From Methylobacterium brachiatum (lineage in GTDB: Bacteria; Pseudomonadota; Alphaproteobacteria; Rhizobiales; Beijerinckiaceae), in assembly GCF_020523825.1 (NCBI RefSeq), contig NZ_JAJALK010000016.1:36682-100681 (forward strand): a stretch of DNA of 64,000 nucleotides. The letters run 5' to 3'. Below are positions 26,898-36,556 of the stretch, one piece after another; positions within the stretch are counted from its first letter, which is position 1; every line of letters begins with the position of its first letter. The position numbers and the translations under genes are program-made. The notes below the pieces were generated by a model. That model did not search any database. It saw only the letters and a list, made by a program, of their open reading frames with translations, and was not told the origin of the DNA.

Positions 26898-27621
26898 GGC
26901 CGCACGACGCACCGAGCCGGCGGGAGCCGCCCTCACCCTCGATGCCGTGTCGAGCGGCTACGGCGCCGTCTCGATCGTGAAGGACGTGTCCCTGGCGGTG
27001 GGCGCGGGCGAGATCGTCGCCCTTCTCGGCAAGAACGGCATGGGCAAGACAACCCTGCTCAAGACCGTCCTGGGAATGGTGACCCTGCGCGGCGGCAGGA
27101 TCACCATCGGCGGGCAGGCGCTCTCCGGCCTCTCCCCCGCCAAGCTCGTGGCGCTCGGCGTCGGCTACGCGCCGCAGGAGCAGCCTTTGTTCCAGGACCT
27201 GTCGATCCGCGACAACCTGCGCCTGGCGGTCCCGTCCGACCGCCACCTCCCGGACGCGCTGGAGCGCCTGGTCGGCCACTTCCCGTTCCTGAAGGACCGG
27301 CTCGCCCAGCGCGCCGGCACGCTCTCCGGGGGCGAGCAGAAGATGCTGATCCTCGGCCGCGCCCTGATGCTGCGCCCGCGCCTGCTCCTGATCGACGAGA
27401 TCTCCGAAGGCGTGCAGCCCTCGATGGTCGAGCGCCTGCGCGCCGTGCTCCTGGCGGAGCGGGCAACGGGCCTGTCCATGCTGGTGGTGGAGCAGCACGT
27501 CGCCTTCGCGCTGGGCCTCGCCGACCGTTACGCCGTGCTCAAGCTCGGCGAGATCGTCGACAGCGGCTCGGCCAAGGCCCCGGATGCGCAGGCCCGCGTC
27601 ATCGACCATCTCGCGGTGTGA
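26890..27621 (+). CDS. ABC ATPase, LivF/UrtE type
   Basis: 243 residues, overlapping the previous gene by 8 bases. Walker A LLGKNGMGKTTLLKT, signature TLSGGEQKMLILGRAL, Walker B LLLIDEISEGVQP and VVEQHVAFALGLADR are typical of the second ATPase of HAAT-type importers. It completes the transporter (binding protein, two permease domains, two ATPase domains). Confidence 0.92.
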   Translation: MVEAARRTEPAGAALTLDAVSSGYGAVSIVKDVSLAVGAGEIVALLGKNGMGKTTLLKTVLGMVTLRGGRITIGGQALSGLSPAKLVALGVGYAPQEQPLFQDLSIRDNLRLAVPSDRHLPDALERLVGHFPFLKDRLAQRAGTLSGGEQKMLILGRALMLRPRLLLIDEISEGVQPSMVERLRAVLLAERATGLSMLVVEQHVAFALGLADRYAVLKLGEIVDSGSAKAPDAQARVIDHLAV

Positions 27622-27627
27622 GGCACG

Positions 27628-28548
27628 ATGGAACTCAACACCTTCTCCATCGCCGCCCATTGTTCCCGGACCGGGCAGCTCGGCGTCGCAGTGGCGAGCG
27701 CCGTGCCGGCTGTGGGCGGCCTCTGCCCGTACATCCGTGCGGGGATCGGGGCTGTGACCACCCAATCCTGGGTGAACCCCTACCTCGCCCTGCGCATCCT
27801 CGACGGGCTTGCGGGAGGGCAGACGTCGGACGCGGCCCTGGCCGCGGCGCTCGAGACCGACGACCGGTCGGACCTGCGCCAGATCGGGCTCGTGGATGCG
27901 GGCGGGGCCGCCGCGGCCTGGACCGGCGCCGGCTGCACGGCAGAGGCCGGGCACCGCACCGGACCGGGCTACGCCGTGCAGGGCAACATGCTGGCCGCCC
28001 CCGGCGTGATCGACGCCATGGCCCGGGCCTTCGAGAACGGCGCCGGCTGCGACCTCGACGAACGGCTGATGCGCGCCCTCGAGGCCGGCGACGACGCGGG
28101 CGGCGACCGGCGCGGCAAGCAATCGGCGGCGCTGAGAATCGTCGCGCGCGAGGACTATCCGTGCCTCGACCTGCGCGTCGACGAGCACGCCGCCCCCGTC
28201 GCCGAGCTGCGCCGGATCCTCGCCGTGGCCCGGCGGCAGCTCGTGCCCTTCGTGGCCGGGATGCCGCGGAGGGACGGTCCGGCCGGCGCGCTACCGGAGG
28301 ACGTCGCCGCGATGCTCCTGCGGCCGCCCGCGGAGCGGCCCGGCGCGGTCGCTCCAGGCGCGATAGACTCGCTGCACGCGATCGCCGGCCTGCCCCCGGA
28401 AGCGGCCGGACGGGTCGCGCATCTGCATGCGCAATTCGCGCCGGTCCTGGCCGAGATCCGAACCCTGCGCGACCTCGACCTCGCGGCGGTCCATCCCCCG
28501 GTCGTCTTCGACCCGAGCCTTCCCTATCGCCGGGTGCCCCATGAGTGA
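27628..28548 (+). CDS. DUF1028 protein with AtzG/GatC-like tail
   Basis: 306 residues, 6 bases after the ATPase. Residues ~1-220 are a DUF1028 domain (FSIAAHCSRTGQLGVAVAS, VTTQSWVNPYLALRIL, GPGYAVQGNML), a putative Ntn-hydrolase fold of unknown reaction. The last ~60 residues (IAGLPPEAAGRVAHLHAQFA and VVFDPSLPYRRVP) look like AtzG/GatC-type small subunits that support GatA-like amidases. The next gene is a GatA-like amidase overlapping by 8 bases, which fits that reading. The tail assignment is by eye and moderately secure. Confidence 0.75.
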   Translation: MELNTFSIAAHCSRTGQLGVAVASAVPAVGGLCPYIRAGIGAVTTQSWVNPYLALRILDGLAGGQTSDAALAAALETDDRSDLRQIGLVDAGGAAAAWTGAGCTAEAGHRTGPGYAVQGNMLAAPGVIDAMARAFENGAGCDLDERLMRALEAGDDAGGDRRGKQSAALRIVAREDYPCLDLRVDEHAAPVAELRRILAVARRQLVPFVAGMPRRDGPAGALPEDVAAMLLRPPAERPGAVAPGAIDSLHAIAGLPPEAAGRVAHLHAQFAPVLAEIRTLRDLDLAAVHPPVVFDPSLPYRRVPHE

Positions 28549-29977
28549 CGCCATCTGGATGAGTGACGCCATCTGGTCCCTGCCGATCACGGAGCTCGCC
28601 CGGCGGATCGCGGCGCGGGAGCTGTCGAGCGTCGAGCTCGTCGGTGCCTACCTCGACCGGATCGGGCGCCTCGACGGCGACCTCCAGAGCTTCGTATGCC
28701 TGTCGTCCAGCGCCCTCGACGCGGCGCGGGCGGCGGACGAGGAGATCGCCCGGACGGGACCGCGGGGGCCGCTCCACGGCATCCCGATCGGCATCAAGGA
28801 CAATTACACCACCGCCGACCTGCCGACCCGGGCGGGCACCTCGGTCGGGGCTCTGACCTTCCCGCAGGAGGACAGCCATTGCGTGGCGAAGCTGCGGGCG
28901 GCCGGCGCCGTGATCCTCGGCAAGCTGCGCATGCACGAATTCGCCTGGGGCATGGTCACGCCGCCGACGCGCAACCCCTGGGATCTCGCGCGGGTGCCCG
29001 GCGGATCCAGCGGCGGCTCGGGGGCGGCGGTGGCGGCCCGGCTGTGTCCGGCAGCGCTCGGCTCGGACACGGGCGGCTCCATCCGCATCCCGGCGGCCCT
29101 CTGCGGCGTCGTGGGCCTCAAGCCAACCTACGGACGGATCGGCCGCTCGGGGATCGTCCCGCATTCCTGGTCCCTCGACCATGCCGGGCCGCTGACCCTG
29201 ACGGTGGCCGACGCGGCGCTTCTGCTCCAGGTCCTGGCGGGCCCCGATCCGGCCGACCCTGCAGCCGCCACCGCCCCCGTGCCGGACTACACGGCCGGGC
29301 TCGACGCGCCGGTCCGCGGATTGCGCGTGGCGGTGATCCGCAACCACTTCTTCGAGGCCATCGACGCGGATGTTGCCGCGGCGGTGGAGGATGCGATCGG
29401 CTTCTTCGCCCGGCAGGGCTGTCCGGTGCGCGACGTCACGGTGCCCGCCCTGCGTTACGGGCTCGGCGCCATCTACGCCATCGAGCTGGCCTCCTCCACG
29501 GCCTACCACGACCGCAACCTCGCGCAGGGCCACGTGGCGGGCTTCGCCGCGGACGTCCGCGACCTGGTGGAGATGGGCCGGTTCGTGACCGGTCCGGACT
29601 ACCTCCGGGCCGAGCAGGCCCGAGGGCTGATCATGGCCGAGATGGCCGCCGCGCTGGACGAGGCGGACGTGATCGTCACCCCCACCACGCCGCTGACCGC
29701 GTGGCGGACCGACGAGACGACGGTTGCGCTCGCGGGGCGGCCGGAGAGCGTCCTCGCGGCATCCTGGCGCCTGACCTATCCGTTCAATCTGACCGGCCTC
29801 CCCGCCATCGCGCTGCCCTGCGGCTTCGACCGGCGCGGCCTACCGATCAGCCTGCAGATCGCCGCCCGGCCCTTCGCAGAGGCCACGGTCCTCCGATTCG
29901 CGAACCGGTATGAGCAAGCACACGATTGGTGGCGCCGGGTCCCGCAGCGCGCGCGCACCGTAGCCGGGTTTTTTTGA
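28541..29977 (+). CDS. Amidase (amidase signature, GatA/AtzE-like)
   Basis: 478 residues. Amidase-signature enzyme with catalytic Lys86 in GIKDNY, cis-Ser in GGSSGGSG and nucleophile Ser in GSDTGGSIRIP. Closest in style to GatA/AtzE and allophanate-hydrolase-like amidases. The start is unusual: 18 bases (ATGAGTGACGCCATCTGG) are tandemly repeated at 28541-28558 and 28559-28576, giving two in-frame starts six codons apart; the second is also plausible. It ends the amide operon. Confidence 0.9.
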   Translation: MSDAIWMSDAIWSLPITELARRIAARELSSVELVGAYLDRIGRLDGDLQSFVCLSSSALDAARAADEEIARTGPRGPLHGIPIGIKDNYTTADLPTRAGTSVGALTFPQEDSHCVAKLRAAGAVILGKLRMHEFAWGMVTPPTRNPWDLARVPGGSSGGSGAAVAARLCPAALGSDTGGSIRIPAALCGVVGLKPTYGRIGRSGIVPHSWSLDHAGPLTLTVADAALLLQVLAGPDPADPAAATAPVPDYTAGLDAPVRGLRVAVIRNHFFEAIDADVAAAVEDAIGFFARQGCPVRDVTVPALRYGLGAIYAIELASSTAYHDRNLAQGHVAGFAADVRDLVEMGRFVTGPDYLRAEQARGLIMAEMAAALDEADVIVTPTTPLTAWRTDETTVALAGRPESVLAASWRLTYPFNLTGLPAIALPCGFDRRGLPISLQIAARPFAEATVLRFANRYEQAHDWWRRVPQRARTVAGFF

Positions 29978-30599
29978 GTAGGGCCGCATGCTTTCACCGC
30001 CCTACGTTCGGCCGTGACAGTCCAGGGCACACGAGACCAGCCGCGGCCGTGTCTCCCACCACCCTGGGCCGGCCCCTGGTACCGCCACAAGCACCGACAC
30101 CGGCGTCGATCGCTTCGACGATCGACACGCTCACCGCAAGGAAATCCGCATCCGTTCGGCGAGGAACGCGGATACCGGAAGGGGCGCAGAAGACCGCGTA
30201 AGCATGTCCGAGGTTGCCTTCGGCCGCGTGCCGCGGGGCATGTCGTCTGCAGAAACCGTCGTTGTGCACATCCCGAGCCCGTCAACCGCGAGCCGGACAT
30301 CCGGCCGGAACCGGACCGCTCGGTCAGCGCGGATCCTGCACAACCCCGGAGCGGGCCCTCGATTCGATCAGCGCGATTGCCTGCGCCTGTGGTCGCGTCA
30401 TCGTGCACCGGCTCCGCACGTGCAATGGCTGTCATCGGCGGCAGTGCAGCGACTTACGGTTTCACCAAGTCTCAATTCCGAAGCAAGCCTGGATGCCGTT
30501 TACGAAGACGCGACAATCCCGTGCTGCGTGTCGTTTGCAAACTTGAATGGGACGACAGTTCCGGCGACACAGATCACAATGGGGCGGCAGGGTGCGGAC
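29978..30599. other. Intergenic region with two hairpins
   Basis: About 620 bases without a convincing gene. GTAGGGC / GCCCTAC (29978-29984, 29999-30005) directly follows the amidase stop and may act as the operon terminator, though without a T-run. A perfect 8-bp inverted repeat GTCGATCG / CGATCGAC with a 6-base loop lies at 30105-30126. The reading frame of the next gene stays open upstream to 30204 but the signal peptide places the start at 30600. Confidence 0.5.
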
Positions 30600-33500
30600 A
30601 TGGCCCGGGGCGGACTGCGCGGTTTTCTGCTGCTCGCGGCCTTGGCCGCTTCCGTTGGCCCGGCCGGCGCCCAGATCACGCCGCTCGACATCTTCGGCGG
30701 TCTCCTCGGCGCGGCCCAGGCTCAAGCGGCGCGGGATGCCAGGGCCCGGCTGCCCAATGCCGATCGCTCCTGCCTCGATCGTGCCCTGGCACGACGGAAT
30801 GCGGACATTGCCGGCCTGATCCAGCGGGGCATCGGCCCGGACGACAATCGTCTCGGTGGGTTCGTCACGGAGTGCCGGCGGTTCACGGAGCCGAACCTGC
30901 GGCGCGGCTTCAGCTGCACGGCCCCCGACGAGAACGGCTGGTCGGTCACCACCACCTGCAATCAGTCGTTCGCCTATCGCGACGGCAACAACCGCGTCCT
31001 GGCCGTCGAGCCGAGCGAGGCCATCGACCTGCATTTCTCGGGCACGCGGATCATCGTCGCGGATGTCGAGACGGGTGAAGCACGCGCGTTGCGCCAGGCC
31101 CGGGCGGAGGCCCAGGGGCGGGCCGAGCAGCTCCAGGTGCTCAAAGGGTCGCTGGCGAACTACCTGCGCGATCCCTCGCCCGTCGTCCGCGCCGAGGTCG
31201 CCCGGCTCCAGGGTCGGATCGAGCAGCAGCTCGCGGCGCGCACGGGCCCGTCCGCGCCCGATACGGATGCGATCAACCGCGAGATCGGCAGCCTCGGCGC
31301 CCTGTCCCAGGCCGAGACCCTGCGCATATCCGCGCTCGATCGCATGGGTGGCCTGCGTGCCCAGGCCGAAGCCCGCACCAGGCCCGATGCCCCCGAAGGC
31401 TTGCGCAAGCGCCTGAGCGACCTGCGCAAGGACGCCGCGGCGGTCTCGGAGCCGCCGCGTCCGCTGGCGCCGCCCAAGACCCCGACCGCGGCGCGGGATC
31501 TCGGGCCGTCCTTCGATTGCGAGCGGGCGAACACACCTTTGCCGATTCTCATTTGCGAGGATTCGGGCCTCCGCCGGGTCGATCTGGAGATGGCGCGGGC
31601 ATTCTACGCGCTGCGGCATCTCAAGCCCGACGCGGGCGCGGAGCTGAAGGCGGAGTCGAACGACTTGGTCAAGCGCACGCTCGAGACCTGCCGCATTCCA
31701 GAGAGCGGCAAGGTCACCGCGTCGCTGCGGGCCAGGGCCGTCCCCTGCATCGCGGCGACCTACCAGCGCCAGAAGGACGCCTGGGCGGCCCGGGTCGGCC
31801 GGGACGGGCCGGCTTCGGCACGGCAGGAGATCGACCGGTCGATCGACGAGCATGTCCGCCTTCAGGAGGGGCTGCGCGATGCCGGCTACCTCCCCGCGGA
31901 CGCGACCGCCGACGGCGTCTACGGCGGCGTCACCCGCCGGGCCATCGTGGCGTTCGCAGAGGCCGCGGGCCTGTCGGGCGACGGCTTTCTCGGCAACGGG
32001 ATCGCGGCCAAGCTCGGCCGCACCACGACCCCTGCGCCGAGCGCGATCCTCGCGACGGATCCAGGCCTGCCCGCCCGCATCGACGCGGTGGCGCGGCGCT
32101 ATGAGACGTACCTTGCGGACCTCGGCGTCGAGGAGCGGGACCGGTCCGCGCGGCTGCAGGCGCAGCGTCAGCTCGACGAGCAGCGCAAGCGCGTCCAGGC
32201 GCTGCTGAACGGCCCGATGCCGGAGGATCTGCGTCCGGAACTCGCCGTGCTTCTGCAGCAGGCCGATGCCGCGCCGCCGCGGGATCTGCCCAGGATCGCC
32301 GCGACGATCCAGCAGCGCTTCACGCAGATCGAGCCGCGCGTGCGTGAGGCCGAGGCGATTCAGCGGGCCGTGACCGACAAGAACCGCTTCCTGGTGGAGG
32401 GCGAGTCCGGCGACCTCCTGCTGCTCTACAACAGCTCGCCCCGCGCGGCCGCGGTGGTGCGCGGTCTCGACGGCAACCTCGTCTTCGATCCCGAGCGGAC
32501 CGTCGCCTGCGCCGTGCCGGAGGCCCCCGCCGACCGGATCGCCCTGGAGCAACTCGTCGCGAAGGCGCGCAGCCTCGGTGCGCCGGTCAAGGACGCGCTG
32601 GCGCCCTGCACCACCGCCCAGCACCAGAGCGCCGACCTCCTGGTCTTCGAGCGGGGGGCGTTGCGCGCGCAGGCCGGCCTGTTTGGCACCATCGCCTCGG
32701 CGGTCGATACCGGCGTCTTCACGCTCGGTGGAACCGTGCCGAAGTCGGATATCGAGGCCGCGCGACAGGCGGAGGGGATCCGCGCGACCGAGGCCGAGAC
32801 CAAGGTCGCACGCGGCACATCGGACGGTCTGGCCGTGCTCGCCTTCGGCCCCGGATCGCGCACGATCTGCCGGATCGCTGCCGGGGATAAGGCGCTGCAC
32901 GACCAGCTGCTCCAGCCCCATGAGGGCCTGTTGCGGGCCGAGCTGCGCGGGGCGACCACGCATGTGACGGCGAGCGCCGACGGCGCGTTCCTGTCGATCA
33001 AGCGGGGCCAATGCGGGGCCGTCTACGGGACCGCCAAGGATCTGGCCGTCCTGGTGAAGGGGCTTGCCCGCGACGGCGTCACCTTCCGCTATCTGCCGAT
33101 CTGGATCGCCCCGGAGGCGGTCGCCAAGGCGCAGGTCGCGCTGACGGAGCAGGATGCCGCCCAACGACGCGATCGGGAGCAGGATGCGCGCCGGCGCGAG
33201 CAAGAGGCGGCCGAGCGTAGCCGGACGGCGCTGATCGAGCGGCTCAAGCGTGACCAGAACGAGGCCGAGGTCACCCAGAGGGGCGGCATCCCGCAGGATT
33301 TGCAGACCTTTCTCAGCGGCTTCGTCGCCGAAGTCGCCGCCATCGCCCCCGAGACGCCCGACACGCGGCTGAAGGAGCTCGCCGAGGCCTATGCCGGGAA
33401 GCGCGGCCGCATCGACGAGGCGGCGCGGCTCGCCCGAGCGGTCACGGCCAAGAGCCGCTTCCTGATGGAGGGGGACCGCGGCGACCTGATCATCCTGTAC

Positions 33501-34769
33501 AACGACAGCGGAAAGGCCCCCTCGGTCGTGCGCAACCTGCGCGGCGAATTGGTGTTCGAGGATGGGCGGGCCGCCGCCTGCCTGTACCACGCGCCCCTGT
33601 CCGACGTGTTCCTGAACCGCCAGATCCGCGACCGGAGCGCGATGCTGGGGGCCAGGCCCGACCTGCCGCTCGCCGCCTGCGGTGCGAACGATCTCGCCAA
33701 ACAGGATCTGATCTTCGCCGAGCGCGAGCGCCTGCTGCGGGAGCCGGTCGATCGGGTGATCACCCTGGTCGATGCGGTCAACGGCAACCTGTTCGCGCGG
33801 CTCGATATCGTGGAGGCGAGCGCGCTGGCCACCGCGAAACAGGCCGAGGCCGCCAGGGCGAACGAGGTCGAGGCGCGCGTCCGCGGCCGGACCGGAGACG
33901 GCTTCGGCGTCATGGTCGCCTCGAACGCGTCGAGCGTCCTCTGCCAGGTCACCGCGCAGGATGCCGAGGCCCATGCCGCGATCCTCGCGCGCCTCAATGA
34001 CCGGATCGGGGACGAGTTGCCGGGCCGGCCGGTCGTCACTCCGACCTCGGCCGACGGCGCGTTCATCGCGGTGAAGCGCGGTGCGTGCGGGGCAGTCTAC
34101 GCCGCCACCGCCGACCTCGCTGCGCTCGACGAGGCCATGAACCGGGACAGCCTCCCCCACCGCTACCTGCCGCTCTGGATCGAGCCGTCCGAGGTCGCTC
34201 AGACCCGGGACACGATCGAGCAGGACAAGACGCGCACCGCCGAGCAGCAGTTCAAGCGGCAGCGCGAACTGGAGGAGCGCAAGAAGCTCGATCAGATCAA
34301 GGCCAACGAGGACGGCATCCGGCGAGCAGCGCAGGAGCAGGCCCTGCGCGCCCAGTACGGCGAGCGCGCACGGTTCTTCGAGCAGACGCTCGGCGAAGCG
34401 GCCCGGGCCTTCGCGACCGGTGTCCAGCCCGCCGCCTTCATGGATCTCCATCCAAGGCTGGCCCGGCACTATCAGGCGCAGCGCGACGACCGCTGGGAGT
34501 TCATGTCGGCCGAGACCCATGTCCTCGACTACGGCACGGCCGTCTACAAGGATCGCCCGCTGGAGACCGCCCTGGCCACGACCCGGATCAAGATGCGCAA
34601 CCGGATCAAGGGCGAGTACCAGGACGTCTGCTACGTCACCGGCTTCGTGAACGATGCCGAATTCAACGTGACCCGCGAACCCTTCGGCGAGCTCTGCGAC
34701 GAGGCCGGCCCCAAGCTCGCCCGCTACAAGCAGGGCGCGCGCTTCACCAGCCGCTGGATCGTGCCGTGA
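30600..34769 (+). CDS. Large exported protein with LprI-like, peptidoglycan-binding-like and duplicated modules
   Basis: 1389 residues with a signal peptide (FLLLAALAASVGPAGAQ). In order: a Cys-containing N-terminal region; a coiled-coil part; an LprI/DUF1311-like domain near residues 305-400 (FDCERANTPLPILICEDSGL); a peptidoglycan-binding-like segment near 420-475 (GLRDAGYLPADATADGVYGG); then two copies of a ~250-residue module at about 588-838 and 945-1195. The copies share RAVT-K-RFL-EG--GDL--LYN, -VVR-L-G-LVF, TSADGAF/SADGAF-KRG-CGAVY and RYLP-WI. Charged helices separate and follow them. A role at the cell wall is likely; the module itself I do not recognise. Confidence 0.78.
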   Translation: MARGGLRGFLLLAALAASVGPAGAQITPLDIFGGLLGAAQAQAARDARARLPNADRSCLDRALARRNADIAGLIQRGIGPDDNRLGGFVTECRRFTEPNLRRGFSCTAPDENGWSVTTTCNQSFAYRDGNNRVLAVEPSEAIDLHFSGTRIIVADVETGEARALRQARAEAQGRAEQLQVLKGSLANYLRDPSPVVRAEVARLQGRIEQQLAARTGPSAPDTDAINREIGSLGALSQAETLRISALDRMGGLRAQAEARTRPDAPEGLRKRLSDLRKDAAAVSEPPRPLAPPKTPTAARDLGPSFDCERANTPLPILICEDSGLRRVDLEMARAFYALRHLKPDAGAELKAESNDLVKRTLETCRIPESGKVTASLRARAVPCIAATYQRQKDAWAARVGRDGPASARQEIDRSIDEHVRLQEGLRDAGYLPADATADGVYGGVTRRAIVAFAEAAGLSGDGFLGNGIAAKLGRTTTPAPSAILATDPGLPARIDAVARRYETYLADLGVEERDRSARLQAQRQLDEQRKRVQALLNGPMPEDLRPELAVLLQQADAAPPRDLPRIAATIQQRFTQIEPRVREAEAIQRAVTDKNRFLVEGESGDLLLLYNSSPRAAAVVRGLDGNLVFDPERTVACAVPEAPADRIALEQLVAKARSLGAPVKDALAPCTTAQHQSADLLVFERGALRAQAGLFGTIASAVDTGVFTLGGTVPKSDIEAARQAEGIRATEAETKVARGTSDGLAVLAFGPGSRTICRIAAGDKALHDQLLQPHEGLLRAELRGATTHVTASADGAFLSIKRGQCGAVYGTAKDLAVLVKGLARDGVTFRYLPIWIAPEAVAKAQVALTEQDAAQRRDREQDARRREQEAAERSRTALIERLKRDQNEAEVTQRGGIPQDLQTFLSGFVAEVAAIAPETPDTRLKELAEAYAGKRGRIDEAARLARAVTAKSRFLMEGDRGDLIILYNDSGKAPSVVRNLRGELVFEDGRAAACLYHAPLSDVFLNRQIRDRSAMLGARPDLPLAACGANDLAKQDLIFAERERLLREPVDRVITLVDAVNGNLFARLDIVEASALATAKQAEAARANEVEARVRGRTGDGFGVMVASNASSVLCQVTAQDAEAHAAILARLNDRIGDELPGRPVVTPTSADGAFIAVKRGACGAVYAATADLAALDEAMNRDSLPHRYLPLWIEPSEVAQTRDTIEQDKTRTAEQQFKRQRELEERKKLDQIKANEDGIRRAAQEQALRAQYGERARFFEQTLGEAARAFATGVQPAAFMDLHPRLARHYQAQRDDRWEFMSAETHVLDYGTAVYKDRPLETALATTRIKMRNRIKGEYQDVCYVTGFVNDAEFNVTREPFGELCDEAGPKLARYKQGARFTSRWIVP

Positions 34770-34995
34770 GCCCCGGGACGATCGGGCCTGCCATACGGAC
34801 GCTTACAGCCATCCGCCTCCGATCGGAGCCGTGCCGCCCGGTTTGCGGAGAATCCATCCGGACGACCCGAAGGCGCCCGGCATCCGCGATCGCTCCAGAA
34901 CGCCCTCCTCCGATCGGCTGCGTCCGGCCGCGGCGGGCGGCGGCCGGTGATGCCGCCCGGCCTCGATCGCATCCCGGCGCGGCGCAACCAGGCGC

Positions 34996-35604
34996 TCAGT
35001 GGCCGAAATATCGGGTGAAGGCTCGTCCGCCGCGCGCCGCGGGGGGCTCGAGGACCCTGCCGTGTCGGTCGATCAGGCTCCACAGGCCGCCCACCATGGA
35101 GGCCGGCACCCGGCCGTCCGAGCGGCAGCCCGTGCAGGCCAGGGCCTGGCCCCTGGCGTTGAACGGGTAGGCCCAATCGTAGGGTGTCGCGAGCATGCGG
35201 CGCAGGCGCCGGTCGTAGAAAGCGACCTTTCCGGCGTACTGTCCGCGCACGAGCCCCTGGGCGAACGGATCGGGCCCGTTGTCGAGGGTGAAGACCGGCA
35301 GCCCCAGACCGTCGGGGCGGACCCATAGCCAGCCGAGCCCGGGGATCGCGACCTCGGCCAGGCCGTGGCGGAACGACAGGCGGGCGGCGTGGGCCGGGGC
35401 CAGGCGTATCATCGCGCCGGCGCGGCGGGCGCAATGCGCATGGCGGTCGAGCTCGGTGCGGACATAGTGGCAGGCCATCGGATAGGCGGCCGGCTCCTGC
35501 CGCGCCGGCGCGGGCGCGACCGGCAGGATCATGGCGCCCAGCGCGGCGATCAGGCGGGCCGGAGCCCCACGGGAACGGACGCTCGGTTCGGGTCCCGCAG
35601 GCAT
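34996..35604 (-). CDS. Exported WG-repeat-like protein
   Basis: About 202 residues from ATG 35604 (a TTG at 35637 would extend it). Signal-like N-terminus (LIAALGAMILPVAPAPARQ). The C-terminal half resembles WG repeats (GKVAFYDRRLRRMLATPYDW, AYPFNARGQALACTGC), a beta-rich module of unknown function. It is convergent with the large exported protein and close to other envelope genes. Confidence 0.6.
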   Translation of the reverse strand: MPAGPEPSVRSRGAPARLIAALGAMILPVAPAPARQEPAAYPMACHYVRTELDRHAHCARRAGAMIRLAPAHAARLSFRHGLAEVAIPGLGWLWVRPDGLGLPVFTLDNGPDPFAQGLVRGQYAGKVAFYDRRLRRMLATPYDWAYPFNARGQALACTGCRSDGRVPASMVGGLWSLIDRHGRVLEPPAARGGRAFTRYFGH

Positions 35605-35708
35605 GATGCGCGGCGGGTCGCGGGGCCGTGTGCCCAAGTCCGGATCCTCTTTCGGAACGGCGCCGGAATCGGGCTACCGGAGGTGGCCGCGTGGCCCGCC
35701 GCGCGCCC

Positions 35709-36209
35709 TCAGAGGCCCTTCTCCAGAACCTGGACCACCGCGTCCACGCGGGGCTTGAAGTCGGCCACGTTCGCGAAGGGACGCCAGTTCACGTCGAGGA
35801 TTCCGCCCTCGAACTTCAGCCCGAGCGCGTAGTTCGAGCCCCGGGCGCTCGCCTCGTCGTAGCGGACCCGGATCGACTTCAGCGCCTTGTGCAGGGCATC
35901 GCGGCCCATCTGGTCCTTGGTGATCTCCTTCAACCCGGCGGCCAGCGGCTCGAAGATCGTCTTCCCGAAATAGGCGTCGTCCGCGTAGTATTGCGCGTCG
36001 CCCGGGATCGTCAGCTGGTCCCAGGCCACCTCGACCGGCACGGGAAAGCCCGCCGCCTCCTGGATCGCCTTCTCCAGGGCCGGATACCGGTCCTGACGAT
36101 AGGCGGCGATCGCCCGGCGCTCGGCGAGCCCGACCGTCGGCTCGGCCCAGGCGGCCGGGACGCAGAGCCAGGTTGCGGCAGCCGCGAGGGCGAGACGGCG
36201 TGAGATCAT
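35709..36209 (-). CDS. Exported protein of unknown function
   Basis: 166 residues from ATG 36209, selected because a clear signal peptide (RRLALAAAATWLCVPAAWA) follows. The mature part starts EPTVGLAERRAIAAYRQDRY and contains VPVEVAWDQLTIPGDAQYY and FEGGILDVNWRP. I do not recognise a named family. Periplasmic location is likely. Confidence 0.65.
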   Translation of the reverse strand: MISRRLALAAAATWLCVPAAWAEPTVGLAERRAIAAYRQDRYPALEKAIQEAAGFPVPVEVAWDQLTIPGDAQYYADDAYFGKTIFEPLAAGLKEITKDQMGRDALHKALKSIRVRYDEASARGSNYALGLKFEGGILDVNWRPFANVADFKPRVDAVVQVLEKGL

Positions 36210-36334
36210 GCGGTGGGGTCCTTCTGCAGGTTGGGGCGGCCTTGGCTTGCCGCCCGGGGGTGATGGTTCGATGACGCGGCGCGGCCGGGAACGCCCGCGG
36301 TGAAGGCGGTGCAGCGTCTCGATGGCGGGGTGGG

Positions 36335-36556
36335 ATGATCGTACGGACAATCCGACCGGCGCTCCTGGCCGCCCCGGTCGTCGCCCAGCAGGCCGCGCCC
36401 CCGCGGGCCGAGCCGGTAAAGCCCGCCGGCGCGGCGGCCGTGAAGACCCTGACCTGCGATGCCGTCGCGGCCGACGAGCGGCGCCTGCGGCAGCGCTACC
36501 GCAGCGATCCGGCGGTGCTGCGCGCCCTCGACCGGGCCCGCGACCCGGATGGCTGA
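36335..36556 (+). CDS. Small exported protein
   Basis: 73 residues with a short hydrophobic N-terminus (IRPALLAAPVVAQQAAPP), a Pro/Ala linker and a helical C-terminus with one Cys (TLTCDAVAADERRLRQRYRS). Overlaps the next gene by 8 bases, which supports translation. Family unknown. Confidence 0.5.
   Translation: MIVRTIRPALLAAPVVAQQAAPPRAEPVKPAGAAAVKTLTCDAVAADERRLRQRYRSDPAVLRALDRARDPDG

Noticed and set aside
30462..34520. 1352-residue frame antisense to the large exported protein
   Set aside because: Low-complexity Arg/Gly/Leu-rich shadow; the plus strand has a signal peptide and repeated modules.
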